IMG/VR virus record: IMGVR_UViG_3300024496_000028
Location: 20,125-84,124 of that record
Reading direction: 5' to 3' (one strand)
Source: a virus
DNA length: 64,000 nucleotides
Of this stretch, positions 1 through 7,343 are shown piece by piece. A program made the translations under genes and the position numbers. The notes below the pieces were generated by a model that was given only the letters and a program-made list of their open reading frames with translations, searched no databases and was not told the origin of the DNA. Every line of letters starts with the position of its first letter. Position 1 is the first letter of the stretch.

Positions 1-989
1 TCCTTAGCTGCCTTCTTCATTGGCTCTTTCTTGTTACCATCTTTGTCTAGATCGATATAATCTGGTTTGGCAGCTTCGTTGGCACGTTGTTTCTTTAACA
101 CAGCGCCGGCAATCTTCTTGCCTTTTTCTCCACCACCTGCTGACTTAGCAATCTTAGAAAAGTTCTTACCTGGCTTACCAATGTCTTTACCAGCGCGAGC
201 TTTCTTGGCAGAATAATCTCCTGTAGAAGCTTCTTTCATCGAACCATGTACTGAGCATTTGGTCTTGCCTACAGTTTCACAGGTACACTTTTTAGTTTCG
301 TTGGTCATAGAATTGGTTACAGCTTGACCCAAACCGCCACCTACGACAGCACCAACTGGTCCACCGACTAGAGCTCCTAGGCCAGCGCCTACTCCTGCGC
401 CGATAACACCTTCTTGTACATTGTATGGTTGACCTTGGTTCATGCCTGCGTGTTGATGGTAGCATTCACCCATTTCACCGTGTGAAATCTTACCACCGCA
501 TTTTTCACAGGATTCTTTGTGATGCATACACATCTCTAGGTTTCCTGCTTTGTGATGCTTGGCATATTCTGAAGCATGGTGATGAGCCATTTCTGCTGTG
601 CTTTCCATACCTTCTGTATATTTGCGCTCATGCTTGACACCAGTCTTGGTCTTGGTCAATGTGCCCTTAGAAGTTTTGACAGTATCACCTGGTTTAGCAC
701 TCTTATCAAATGAATCCTTGTCTTTGTGTTCGGAAGCTTCTTTGACCTTAGCGTCTTTAGCTGCCTTTTTCATTGGCTCTTTCTTGTTGCCATCTTTATC
801 CATATCTAGGAAATCGGGCTTGGCTTTCTTTTCAGCTAGAATTGATTCTGTTAGCGGAGTAACTCCTGCTAGAACCTTGATAGCCATGCTTTCTTCTAGT
901 ACGACGGGATCAGCTAGCTTTGGTGCTGCTACAGGCGTCGCTGGAATATCAATACTGTCTATTTTTTGGATGAGTGCTTTAAAATCCAT
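1..989 (-). CDS. Glycine-zipper and Cys/His-rich phage protein, 3' end outside window
   Basis: Open frame from an ATG at 989 (upstream GGAAAAT) running off the left edge, at least 329 codons. I do not recognise a function. Visible features are two copies of a charged motif, D(M/L)DKDGNKKEPMKKAAK, near residues 66 and 320; a His/Cys-rich stretch (CMHHKES-CEKCGG, then CTCE) that could bind zinc; and a Gly/Ala/Val segment of about 25 residues (GAGVGAGLGALVGG and following) typical of glycine-zipper membrane-active segments. The repeated DKDGN motif resembles modules found in head-associated proteins of marine T4-like phages (from memory). It is the last gene visible of the block of short-tagged proteins and is preceded by a late-promoter motif. 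A virion or ejected protein is an inference. Confidence 0.75.
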   Translation of the reverse strand, partial: MDFKALIQKIDSIDIPATPVAAPKLADPVVLEESMAIKVLAGVTPLTESILAEKKAKPDFLDMDKDGNKKEPMKKAAKDAKVKEASEHKDKDSFDKSAKPGDTVKTSKGTLTKTKTGVKHERKYTEGMESTAEMAHHHASEYAKHHKAGNLEMCMHHKESCEKCGGKISHGEMGECYHQHAGMNQGQPYNVQEGVIGAGVGAGLGALVGGPVGAVVGGGLGQAVTNSMTNETKKCTCETVGKTKCSVHGSMKEASTGDYSAKKARAGKDIGKPGKNFSKIAKSAGGGEKGKKIAGAVLKKQRANEAAKPDYIDLDKDGNKKEPMKKAAK

Positions 990-1048
990 GTTATTTTCCT
1001 TGGGTCTTCATTAACTTGTTGGCTCCATGAGCTTTCTTTTCATACGTA

Positions 1049-1056
1049 TATTTATC
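1049..1056 (-). promoter_or_regulatory. Late-type promoter motif GATAAATA
   Basis: GATAAATA reads toward the gene starting at 989 and overlaps the stop codon of the gene before. It differs by one base from the T4 late promoter TATAAATA, and the same octamer recurs upstream of several genes here. Confidence 0.5.
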
Positions 1057-1243
1057 TTTTGAAAGCCGGACCGCCGAATATGCTTACGTCCTTGGTATCA
1101 AGGGCATTAGCTGTTTTTACTTTTTTCTTAGATCTAGCTATGTTAGGGTTGGCTACAGACGCTATATTTCCTGCGCTAGTAGCACCTGCTGTAGCAGATT
1201 CCTTGATTTTTGATGGTTTTGCTAGTAGTTCTGCTAATTTCAT
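1052..1243 (-). CDS. Short basic phage protein, unknown
   Basis: A 63-residue protein. It starts MKLAELLAKPSK, matching the M-(R/K)-x-x-(E/D/Q)-L start shared by its neighbours. The middle is rich in Ala, Ser and Thr, followed by a lysine cluster (RSKKKVK) and a hydrophobic-glycine end. Its ATG overlaps the stop of the upstream gene by 4 bases, so translation is probably coupled. There are no catalytic motifs. The tag-like N terminus and small size would fit an internal head protein, but that is inference. Confidence 0.7.
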   Translation of the reverse strand: MKLAELLAKPSKIKESATAGATSAGNIASVANPNIARSKKKVKTANALDTKDVSIFGGPAFKR

Positions 1244-1425
1244 TTGATTTCTCGTACATTAGTTACCATAGAGCTGGGCCCGTACATTACTTTAAACAAT
1301 CTCCTAGCCATTTCTCTGTTTTTAGCGTTAACTGCTGTATCAATGTAAGAAGTAGATCCATTAAGTTTTACCTTGATCCTAGCTCCATAATATCTATAAT
1401 CATTTACTAGCTCGCCAAATCTCAT
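1240..1425 (-). CDS. Short phage protein, unknown
   Basis: A 61-residue basic protein starting MRFGELVNDYRYYG, again with the shared N-terminal pattern. The body (ARIKVKLNGST, then AKNREMARRLFKVMYG) looks like a small alpha/beta fold. The start overlaps the upstream HAD gene by 4 bases, and the stop overlaps the next start by 4 bases, so it sits in a tightly coupled chain. An AATAAATA motif at 1445-1452, inside the upstream gene, lies about 20 bases before the start and may be a weak late promoter. Function not recognised. Confidence 0.65.
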   Translation of the reverse strand: MRFGELVNDYRYYGARIKVKLNGSTSYIDTAVNAKNREMARRLFKVMYGPSSMVTNVREIK

Positions 1426-2516
1426 TTCTTTCTACCCCGTCTCATATTTATTTGCCAACGGGCTAGCTGTCCTTTACGTCCTTTAGCGTGTGAGGCTTTT
1501 TCTAATTCAGCCATAGTGGCTTTTTTAGGTATTCCATGGCGTTGGCTATCACCTGGGCGACCTGGTCCTTTGCCATCAGCAAAGTTTTCCGCCACACCTT
1601 GCTTGCTAACTTCTTTAACGTCTAATGCTACATCCGGACTGTCATCTATGAAACCCAGTCTTTCGACAGCACGTTTTACGTGATCGCCCGGTTCGATAAT
1701 CACACTATCAAATTCACCTTTATGATCATTGATAGTTACCTTTACTGGCATGTTAGTCTGTTTGAGATAGTCCAAAGTCTTGCCGACAGCACTTCCGGAA
1801 AACTTAGTAGGACTGCCTATAGGGTCGAATCTATTGTATTTTGTTAAGAACTTGTGTACAGAATAAAACCCAGATCTTCTTGATTCTTCGATACTTTCGT
1901 CTTTGGCAGTAGCGATAGCATTGCTGCCGCCTCTATCTTTGCTGATTAGCTGTTGTGGTTCGTGAGGCTCTTCTCCTTGACCAACACGACGGGCACGTTT
2001 CAACCCATCTAATACTTTTTTAAGTGTATCTTCGTCAGCTTGATATTTGATACCTATACCGCCTGCTGCTTCCCAGGATGAAATGTTGCTACCTCTATCA
2101 TCTATTAAGACATTAGGCATGCCATTGGCATTGACTGCGTACTTGGCTTTGTTAGCTACTATAAAAATATTTTTAGGTTTTACTGCTAGATGTTTTTCTA
2201 TCCAGCGTCTTTTTTGTACACCGGAATTTTCGTGATCGCCTCTGAGAGGGCTTGAACAGATATTATAGCTGCCAGCAGCATCGACAACGATATCTAGTAG
2301 TTTGTCAGCGGTAGGAAACTTAGGCAATCTATAAAAGAAGTCAGTGCCTATCATCTTGTTTAACGTTGGATCTGCTTTAGCTGGAGGAATGTCTCTGTAG
2401 TTGCCTGATTCGATACCGGCTAGTTTGGCATATTCTGAGAAAAAATCTGCGAGGACACCGTCCATGTCAACATAGACTTCCATTCCCTGCGGTAATTTTA
2501 ATTCACTTGCTCTCAT
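1422..2516 (-). CDS. HAD-type 5'-nucleotidase-like protein with phage C-terminal cassette
   Basis: 364 residues. The N-terminal half is a HAD phosphatase: VDMDGVLADFF at about 16-26 supplies the DxD nucleophile and acid/base, CSSPLRGD at about 87-94 is motif II, and a later VLIDDRGSN is motif IV. This combination is typical of phage 5'(3')-deoxyribonucleotidases, which dephosphorylate dNMPs. The C-terminal 150 residues are a separate part ending in GPGRPGDSQRHGIPKKA and a basic AKGRKGQLARWQ tail, a cassette common in marine phage proteins (from memory). It starts MRASEL, like its neighbours. The fusion of a soluble nucleotidase to a basic tail suggests packaging or DNA association, which is inference. 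Confidence 0.8.
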   Translation of the reverse strand: MRASELKLPQGMEVYVDMDGVLADFFSEYAKLAGIESGNYRDIPPAKADPTLNKMIGTDFFYRLPKFPTADKLLDIVVDAAGSYNICSSPLRGDHENSGVQKRRWIEKHLAVKPKNIFIVANKAKYAVNANGMPNVLIDDRGSNISSWEAAGGIGIKYQADEDTLKKVLDGLKRARRVGQGEEPHEPQQLISKDRGGSNAIATAKDESIEESRRSGFYSVHKFLTKYNRFDPIGSPTKFSGSAVGKTLDYLKQTNMPVKVTINDHKGEFDSVIIEPGDHVKRAVERLGFIDDSPDVALDVKEVSKQGVAENFADGKGPGRPGDSQRHGIPKKATMAELEKASHAKGRKGQLARWQINMRRGRKK

Positions 2517-2613
2517 AAATTATTCCTGCTAGGCCACAACCAAATCTAATAATTCCTTCTAGTATGTCTTTAAACAGGGCTATAAGGGTTTCTCGGACGG
2601 TCATAACCATCAT
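2503..2613 (-). CDS. Possible 36-residue hydrophobic peptide
   Basis: A short frame with three ATGs in its first four codons (MMVM), a hydrophobic helix containing [16 protein letters not shown] and GLAGII, and a stop that overlaps the start of the HAD gene by 14 bases. It overlaps the 23-codon frame at 2570-2641. One of the two may be real, and the hydrophobic pattern plus overlap favours this one slightly. No homologue is recognised. Confidence 0.3.
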   Translation of the reverse strand: MMVMTVRETLIALFKDILEGIIRFGCGLAGIIYESK

Positions 2614-2641
2614 CCTCTGGATATACTGGATACTCGTTCAT
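2570..2641 (-). CDS. Possible 23-residue peptide coupled to erpA
   Basis: The ATG overlaps the erpA stop codon as ATGA. The peptide is acidic and Pro/Tyr-rich ([20 protein letters not shown] and three more residues). Coupling favours translation, but the length and lack of known relatives make this tentative. Confidence 0.3.
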   Translation of the reverse strand: MNEYPVYPEDDGYDRPRNPYSPV

Positions 2642-2961
2642 ACTGAAAAACTGCTCCCGCAACCACATGTGCTTTGCGCATTAGGATTGCTGATAACAAA
2701 TTGACTGCCCATGATATCTTCTTTGTAATCTATGCTGGCACCTTCTAGATACATCATGCTCATAGAATCGATAAGCACTTGCCAACGTCCGATATCTATA
2801 GAAAAATCATCATCGTTTTTTACATCATCAAAAGTAAACCCATAACTAAACCCACTACATCCTCCACCTTGTACAAAGGTACGAAGTTTTAGATTTTCAT
2901 TATTTTCTTCTGAAAGTAAATCTTGTATTTTGACTTTTGCTGCTGGAGTGATTTCTACCAT
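2638..2961 (-). CDS. erpA: Iron-sulfur cluster carrier, ErpA/IscA family
   Basis: 107 residues, the usual length for A-type Fe-S carriers, which bind a [2Fe-2S] or [4Fe-4S] cluster and pass it to apo-proteins. All three cluster cysteines are present at their usual positions: Cys35 in GGGCSGF and Cys99 and Cys101 in TCGCGSSF. The ErpA-like FTFDD segment and the longer insert fit ErpA rather than IscA, although eye comparison cannot separate them firmly. A second A-type protein and an IscU scaffold lie at 31.4-32.2 kb. It sits one base downstream of the stop of the gene before, in the block of virion-like small genes, with no promoter of its own visible. Confidence 0.92.
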   Translation of the reverse strand: MVEITPAAKVKIQDLLSEENNENLKLRTFVQGGGCSGFSYGFTFDDVKNDDDFSIDIGRWQVLIDSMSMMYLEGASIDYKEDIMGSQFVISNPNAQSTCGCGSSFSV

Positions 2962-2962
2962 G

Positions 2963-3307
2963 TTAAACTCCGAAACGATTTCTTTTTACATTAGCTACAG
3001 GACTAGCATTGTTGATGTGTTCGCTTTCTTTTCTTTTGTCGGGACCTATTTTTTGTGTTTTCAAACCAATTCTTTTTGCGCTGTGGTCTATGATTTCTCT
3101 ATCGCCATCACTGAATTGTACAGCTACTAGATTATTAGCGATATCGCTTTCTTTAGCCATGTCATGTAGTGGATCTGGGCTACCAGCTGCAGCCACACCC
3201 CATCTATACATATCATAAGTCCATCCTTTGATCGCAGGAAAGGTTTTAGCGCCATGTACTGTGGTATTTTCTTTTTTCAAACCTTCTGTTATTTCTTTCC
3301 AACGCAT
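2963..3307 (-). CDS. Conserved phage protein, unknown
   Basis: 114 residues starting [13 protein letters not shown], the shared tag pattern. The sequence has a central segment rich in Trp and Tyr ([16 protein letters not shown]) and a C-terminal part reading [17 protein letters not shown], then a basic tail NVKRNRFGV. No catalytic pattern is recognised. It is separated from erpA by one base and from the next upstream gene by one base, so it is co-transcribed with them. Proteins with this layout occur in marine T4-like phages (from memory), with no assigned role. Confidence 0.75.
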   Translation of the reverse strand: MRWKEITEGLKKENTTVHGAKTFPAIKGWTYDMYRWGVAAAGSPDPLHDMAKESDIANNLVAVQFSDGDREIIDHSAKRIGLKTQKIGPDKRKESEHINNASPVANVKRNRFGV

Positions 3308-3308
3308 T

Positions 3309-3512
3309 TTATTTTCCTACAGGTTTTTCACCGGTTAGATAAGGCTTGCTAAACCATAACTGGAACCATTCAGGTGTTCCTGGTTTGATATTGTGTTTTT
3401 TCATCAGTTCGCCTTTTTCATTGCCAGTAATACTTATATTGCTACCGCCGTATGGCTGATAGCCCTTAAATTCTGTTATGCCTGCTAGGCGTTTTAATTC
3501 ACTGAGTTCCAT
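3309..3512 (-). CDS. Short conserved phage protein, unknown
   Basis: 67 residues if it starts at MELSELKRLAG. A longer reading from 3674 is possible but overlaps the next gene almost completely, and its first 54 residues look like out-of-frame translation, so I use the internal ATG. The start overlaps the upstream stop by 14 bases. The N terminus again carries an xxEL motif. The C-terminal part (HNIKPGTPEWFQLWFSKPYL) is distinctive and looks like a small folded domain. Function unknown. Confidence 0.65.
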   Translation of the reverse strand: MELSELKRLAGITEFKGYQPYGGSNISITGNEKGELMKKHNIKPGTPEWFQLWFSKPYLTGEKPVGK

Positions 3513-3684
3513 CTTGAGATTCTTCTGTAGATTTACTTTTATGTTTTTCGTAGCCTTGCTTCTGTTCTTTTTTCTTATCGCGATGAACACCAGCAGCACC
3601 ACTAGTACGCTTGGCCTGTAGAGTTTTCCAATTAGGATCTCTCTTTTTAGGTAAGTCGTTTTCAAATAAGTCACGTAGACGCAT
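3499..3684 (-). CDS. Short highly charged phage protein, unknown
   Basis: 61 residues, starting MRLRDLFENDLPKKRD, one of the clearest examples of the shared N-terminal pattern. The rest is very polar: Lys, Arg, Glu, Gln and Ser dominate, with no hydrophobic core, so it is probably disordered. Its ATG touches the stop of the upstream nucleotidyltransferase (one-base overlap). Basic, disordered and tagged is what T4 internal head proteins look like, but no sequence homologue is recognised. Confidence 0.65.
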   Translation of the reverse strand: MRLRDLFENDLPKKRDPNWKTLQAKRTSGAAGVHRDKKKEQKQGYEKHKSKSTEESQDGTQ

Positions 3685-4775
3685 CAGTATTTCCCCATAT
3701 CTATTTCTCGGCCTCTGCCTATGGGGCGTTTGCCTTGTTTCTGTTTGAATCTATTGTATTGTGCTAACGCTGTTATCATAGATTCCATAGCACCTGCTTT
3801 GTATAATACGTATTCGATATTTTCGTAGTTACCGTATTTGAGAAACTCTTGTATAGATTCAAATTTACGGCTTAGGTTAGATACTAGAGATTTTTCATCC
3901 CAAGTTCCCATACCACCGTCTGGACGGATCTGAGCACCTTTCTCTGGATCATTTACTAATATTGCCTCTGCGGCTTGTCCTGTCATTGGTGCCTGTACTA
4001 CATAGTTTCCTATGGTAGTGTAGTTTTGATGTGCTAATTGTTGCTTGACATTCTCTGGCGGACCTAATCTATATTTTATAGCAGCGGCAGACAGATTCAT
4101 TTTATCTAGTATCTTTCCTGTCTTAGGATCAGATATAACTACAACAGGATCTTTAGTGTTAAGTTCTAATGGACCTTCATTAACTTCTTCTTTGATTTTT
4201 AATCCCGAACGTACAGCATCATATAATTGCTTGGCATACTTGCCTGCACCTGTTATTTCAGTGAATGCTTCTACATCTCCTGCTCTAGCAGCATCACGTG
4301 CGCCACTAGCACTAATTCCTGCTAGTCCCTCGTCATCGGGATCTCTGTCTCCGCTAGTAACAACATTTATTTCTTCAAAGTTGTACATGCCGTTGGGCAT
4401 TTCTACCCCATTATATTTGTCTAGTAGCTCTTTGAATGTGCCAACTCTATCACTGCCACCTACGAATGTGATTTTCCTGTAACCTTCATCGTACAGTTTA
4501 GCAGCGATAGCCATGATAGTGTTTAGGCCAGGATCTGCTGAAACATGTGCGGCATGTTCTGGAAACATCACTCTGATAAATTTGATTTTTGTATCAAAGT
4601 CTAATGGATTATTTTTTAAGGGTTTTTGTGCGGGGCTAATGAATATTCTATAGTTCTTGTTGGTTTTTGCTAGTGTATCAAACACAGCTTTATGCCCTCG
4701 CGTGGGAGGATTCATTCTACCAAAACAGAATGCTATAGAATCTCCCGAATCTTCCCATAACTGCTTTAGTCTCAT
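3684..4775 (-). CDS. Nucleotidyltransferase (NMNAT/cytidylyltransferase superfamily) with phage C-terminal region
   Basis: 363 residues. Residues 13-190 form a Rossmann nucleotidyltransferase: FGRMNPPTRGHKAVF matches the first ATP-binding loop (usual T/HxGH), FVGGSDR the middle strand, and GISASGARDAA the final ISxTxxR-type signature. Such enzymes transfer AMP or CMP to a phosphate-bearing substrate; the substrate cannot be read from sequence. About 170 residues of unassigned C-terminal region follow. The N terminus MRLKQLWED carries the shared tag. It lies back to back with its neighbours (shared stop/start bases). NAD metabolism is a reasonable guess, not shown. Confidence 0.8.
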   Translation of the reverse strand: MRLKQLWEDSGDSIAFCFGRMNPPTRGHKAVFDTLAKTNKNYRIFISPAQKPLKNNPLDFDTKIKFIRVMFPEHAAHVSADPGLNTIMAIAAKLYDEGYRKITFVGGSDRVGTFKELLDKYNGVEMPNGMYNFEEINVVTSGDRDPDDEGLAGISASGARDAARAGDVEAFTEITGAGKYAKQLYDAVRSGLKIKEEVNEGPLELNTKDPVVVISDPKTGKILDKMNLSAAAIKYRLGPPENVKQQLAHQNYTTIGNYVVQAPMTGQAAEAILVNDPEKGAQIRPDGGMGTWDEKSLVSNLSRKFESIQEFLKYGNYENIEYVLYKAGAMESMITALAQYNRFKQKQGKRPIGRGREIDMGKY

Positions 4776-5116
4776 TATTCGTAATCGCCTCGGTCTATAT
4801 ATCTATGTTGTTCTTGAGCCATTCTCTTAGCTAGTTCTAGAATATCATCTTCACCGAATATGTCATCTTTGACATCATCGAGATCATGTTTCTTACAATA
4901 AATCACTATGGTCTTTTTAATGGGTTCAACATAGTGATGATAGTCGTCTGGTGACGCAGTGTCTTTATGTTGTTTTATAGCAGGAAAGAAAAATTTAGAC
5001 AAGATATCATTATCGTTGTCGATGAAAAATTTAAGATCAGCTAGATAGTTTATTTCAGGATCTAGTCTATGATCTTGTTCTTTCTCAAGAGATGCAAAAA
5101 GCTCTTGTAATCTCAT
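4775..5116 (-). CDS. Short acidic phage protein, unknown
   Basis: 113 residues, strongly acidic, starting MRLQELFASLEKEQD with the shared tag pattern. The rest is predicted mostly helical (DILSKFFFPAIKQHKD, DILELAKRMAQEQ). No metal or nucleotide motifs are seen. One-base overlaps with both neighbours place it in the same transcript and suggest coupled translation. Function not recognised. Confidence 0.7.
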   Translation of the reverse strand: MRLQELFASLEKEQDHRLDPEINYLADLKFFIDNDNDILSKFFFPAIKQHKDTASPDDYHHYVEPIKKTIVIYCKKHDLDDVKDDIFGEDDILELAKRMAQEQHRYIDRGDYE

Positions 5117-6264
5117 TACCAGCTCCTACATGACCAGTAACGAGCTTTAGTGCGTGGTCCTGGATTAGCGCAATTATGTCTTGCTCTAAATGACTTACGA
5201 CGAGCAGGATTTGATTTCTTAATACGCATTTTCTTATCACCAAAGTTTACTTTTTTAATGTTGCCGGTCTTTGGATCGCGTACATAGACTTTAGATTTTT
5301 TAACATCACCGGGAAGTTTTTTACCTAGCGGAACTTCCTTGCCATGATACTTGGCTTCATTCTCGATGCTCTCACCGCCTACTAGATCTCCTGCGCTAGC
5401 CGGACGCTTCATGCGGCCTTTCAGTTGACCGGCTGGACCTTCTTTATGCCCAACAGCAGCGCCAGCAAATGGCATGTTCATGGCTTCTGTTTCTTGATGT
5501 GTGGCTTCTTCTGATTCCATATAATCCCACACTGCTACTAGCATATTTTTAGCTACAGCGATCTTTTCCTGGCACCATTCAGGCAAGTTATCGCCTGTCT
5601 GTATAAGATCGTCTAAACCGTCTACAGCACGTCTTAGTGTTTCTAGATTGTTGTCGGCCATTCCGGCTTCATCATCATACTCGGGATTGTAATCTTCAGT
5701 CTTGCCTGCTTTCTTCTTGGCTATAGCAATCGCAGCTTGTTGTGCTGGATTAGCAGCTTCAGGCACACAGTTAGGTACAGTCTTGCCGTTCTTCTTTTTG
5801 GTGCCTACGGGGTGGTAGCCTTTCCAGCACGGATTGTCTTTAGGATCTTTAAGACCTTCAACTAGTTCGCCTTCAAGGAATCTCACTCCCTGTGTTTCTA
5901 ACATCTGTATGGCTTGATCATCTAATTCTACTACGATACCATCTTCGGCAAATCCTACGATATGTGTGCCAATTTCTAGATCTTCACTAAAACTGATACC
6001 AAACTCGTCACCTATAGAAAACCCTTCGTCTGCGTCCTGACTGGTCACGCCTTTGCTAGCAGCTTCTTTATCTAGTTCTGCTTTTCTCTGTTCTATAGCT
6101 TTGGCTATTGTGGGATCACTGCTGGCAACAGGATCTGCTGCTAGATCGTCTAGTGCCTGTTTTTTGGCTGCGTAATCGCCTTGCGGGTCGTTGGGATTTA
6201 ATGCTGTTTCGAACTGTATTACTGACAGTTTTTTTATTGTATTTTGAATATCAGATGTTTTCAT
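5116..6264 (-). CDS. Mosaic phage protein with Cys/basic C-terminal cassette
   Basis: 382 residues made of distinct parts: an acidic helical N terminus; a module with NPCWKGYHPVGTKKKNGK and PNCVPEA at about 145-170; a low-complexity middle; and a basic C-terminal domain with KKSNPARRKSFRARHNCANP and YWSCRSW ends. The last two modules recur in different arrangements in head-associated proteins of marine T4-like phages (from memory). The start ATG follows the late-type promoter at 6294 by about 29 bases, so the gene heads the tagged-protein transcript that runs down to position 1. Structural or scaffold role is inferred. Confidence 0.7.
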   Translation of the reverse strand: MKTSDIQNTIKKLSVIQFETALNPNDPQGDYAAKKQALDDLAADPVASSDPTIAKAIEQRKAELDKEAASKGVTSQDADEGFSIGDEFGISFSEDLEIGTHIVGFAEDGIVVELDDQAIQMLETQGVRFLEGELVEGLKDPKDNPCWKGYHPVGTKKKNGKTVPNCVPEAANPAQQAAIAIAKKKAGKTEDYNPEYDDEAGMADNNLETLRRAVDGLDDLIQTGDNLPEWCQEKIAVAKNMLVAVWDYMESEEATHQETEAMNMPFAGAAVGHKEGPAGQLKGRMKRPASAGDLVGGESIENEAKYHGKEVPLGKKLPGDVKKSKVYVRDPKTGNIKKVNFGDKKMRIKKSNPARRKSFRARHNCANPGPRTKARYWSCRSW

Positions 6265-6293
6265 AGTATGATCCTTGCCGTGAATTCATACTA

Positions 6294-6301
6294 TATTTAT
6301 C
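6294..6301 (-). promoter_or_regulatory. Late-type promoter motif GATAAATA
   Basis: It lies in the short gap before the gene starting at 6264, with about 29 bases to the ATG, a plausible leader for a T4-type late transcript. Confidence 0.55.
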
Positions 6302-6313
6302 GTAAACGAATAG

Positions 6314-6658
6314 TTAGTGATTATATCTAATTTCGCGTATCATGCCTTCGATCAGTGTGCCTTTTGCCCTGATCCATACGAAATTTCCGTAGAAATTAGC
6401 ATATCTGGAAGTTATTTGTGTTGTACTGTCGATAGCTGCTAGGTCTTCAAAGCCCTGTACATCAAACCAATCATTTTCTGTCGGTGATACAGCTAATGTA
6501 GCCTGTATGTATACAGCACCTTTGAAATTGTCAAATAGAAATTGTACGGTGTGTAAACCGTCGCCGGAATTGTAAAATCCGTCGCCCTGTGCGGGTTCGC
6601 TAACGAAATCTCCGTTAGCATGGATCTGTGAAATTAAAACTGTACTTAGTGCTGGCAT
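6314..6658 (-). CDS. Probable small virion protein
   Basis: 114 residues, predicted mostly beta strand (AVYIQATLAVSP, NFYGNFVWIRAKG, GMIREIRYNH). Similar small beta proteins accompany neck, tail or decoration genes in T4-like phages, but I cannot name the family. A GATAAATA motif lies five bases upstream of the ATG, overlapping the stop of the previous gene. That would give almost no leader, so the promoter may serve this gene only poorly or the true start may be internal. No signal peptide or membrane segment. Confidence 0.65.
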   Translation of the reverse strand: MPALSTVLISQIHANGDFVSEPAQGDGFYNSGDGLHTVQFLFDNFKGAVYIQATLAVSPTENDWFDVQGFEDLAAIDSTTQITSRYANFYGNFVWIRAKGTLIEGMIREIRYNH

Positions 6659-6662
6659 GATA

Positions 6663-7343
6663 TTATTTATCGGTTAGCACGTAATCGTAAACGTGCCCTA
6701 CAGCTTCGCCACACCGCAATTTAAGCATTAACAAGGTATGTTCGTCTTTGGCTAGCACGTATCTACGATCCCAGTTCCAGTTAGTAGTGATAAACCATCT
6801 AGATACTGTATCAGTAATCCTGATTTTACCATCTTGTTCTTTAAGCCATTTAATCATTCTGGCTTTTTCTGCCATGCTAGACACTTTGTGTGGTTGTAGA
6901 TAAACCCTGTGCTTATATGTATTATCCGGAAATTTTTTTACCAATATTTTGTTTTTATCGGATAATACTGATTCTGTTCCTTCTTTAGGTGAAACACACA
7001 GTCTCAATACACTGGAAAATTTCTCATTGATCTTTTTAAAAATACTAGGATCGTTGGTATAGAAATCAATATTATCTGATTCTAACCTAAAAGCTAAATC
7101 TTCATTGATGTTATACTTTCCTATAAAATCGATGATCTTAAAAATATCATCCGCATTATTAATGGCCTTAGCATAAAATTTATTTTTTGTGAAAACGTTC
7201 CCGCCGATCAGTCGTATGACTTCATCTAGAGATCTAGACCGTATGATAGAGACGCCGGGGACGTTTAGGCTAGACTTATACAGCCACTTACCGTAAAAAC
7301 TACGAGTTGTTGTTTTGTACTTCGTCATCGAATAGTTTGCCAT
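6663..7343 (-). CDS. Conserved phage protein, unknown
   Basis: 226 residues starting MANYSMTKYKTTTRSFYGKW. A second in-frame ATG five codons later is an equally possible start. It overlaps the end of clpA by 44 bases (29 for the second start). Two similar halves are possible: each has a strand-rich segment with a basic YKxR or RRYV region. The C-terminal WFITTNWNWDRRYVLAKDE is distinctive. No enzymatic motif is recognised. Position directly after clpA suggests co-expression but not a shared role. Confidence 0.65.
   Translation of the reverse strand: MANYSMTKYKTTTRSFYGKWLYKSSLNVPGVSIIRSRSLDEVIRLIGGNVFTKNKFYAKAINNADDIFKIIDFIGKYNINEDLAFRLESDNIDFYTNDPSIFKKINEKFSSVLRLCVSPKEGTESVLSDKNKILVKKFPDNTYKHRVYLQPHKVSSMAEKARMIKWLKEQDGKIRITDTVSRWFITTNWNWDRRYVLAKDEHTLLMLKLRCGEAVGHVYDYVLTDK
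6664..6671 (-). promoter_or_regulatory. Late-type promoter motif GATAAATA overlapping a stop codon
   Basis: The octamer overlaps the stop of the gene ending at 6663 and precedes the ATG at 6658 by five bases. The short spacing lowers confidence that it drives that gene. Confidence 0.35.

Noticed and set aside
598-1247. Plus-strand frames between 425 and 1247
   Set aside because: They are antisense to the partial minus-strand protein and its small neighbour, which have the right codon pattern and start sites.
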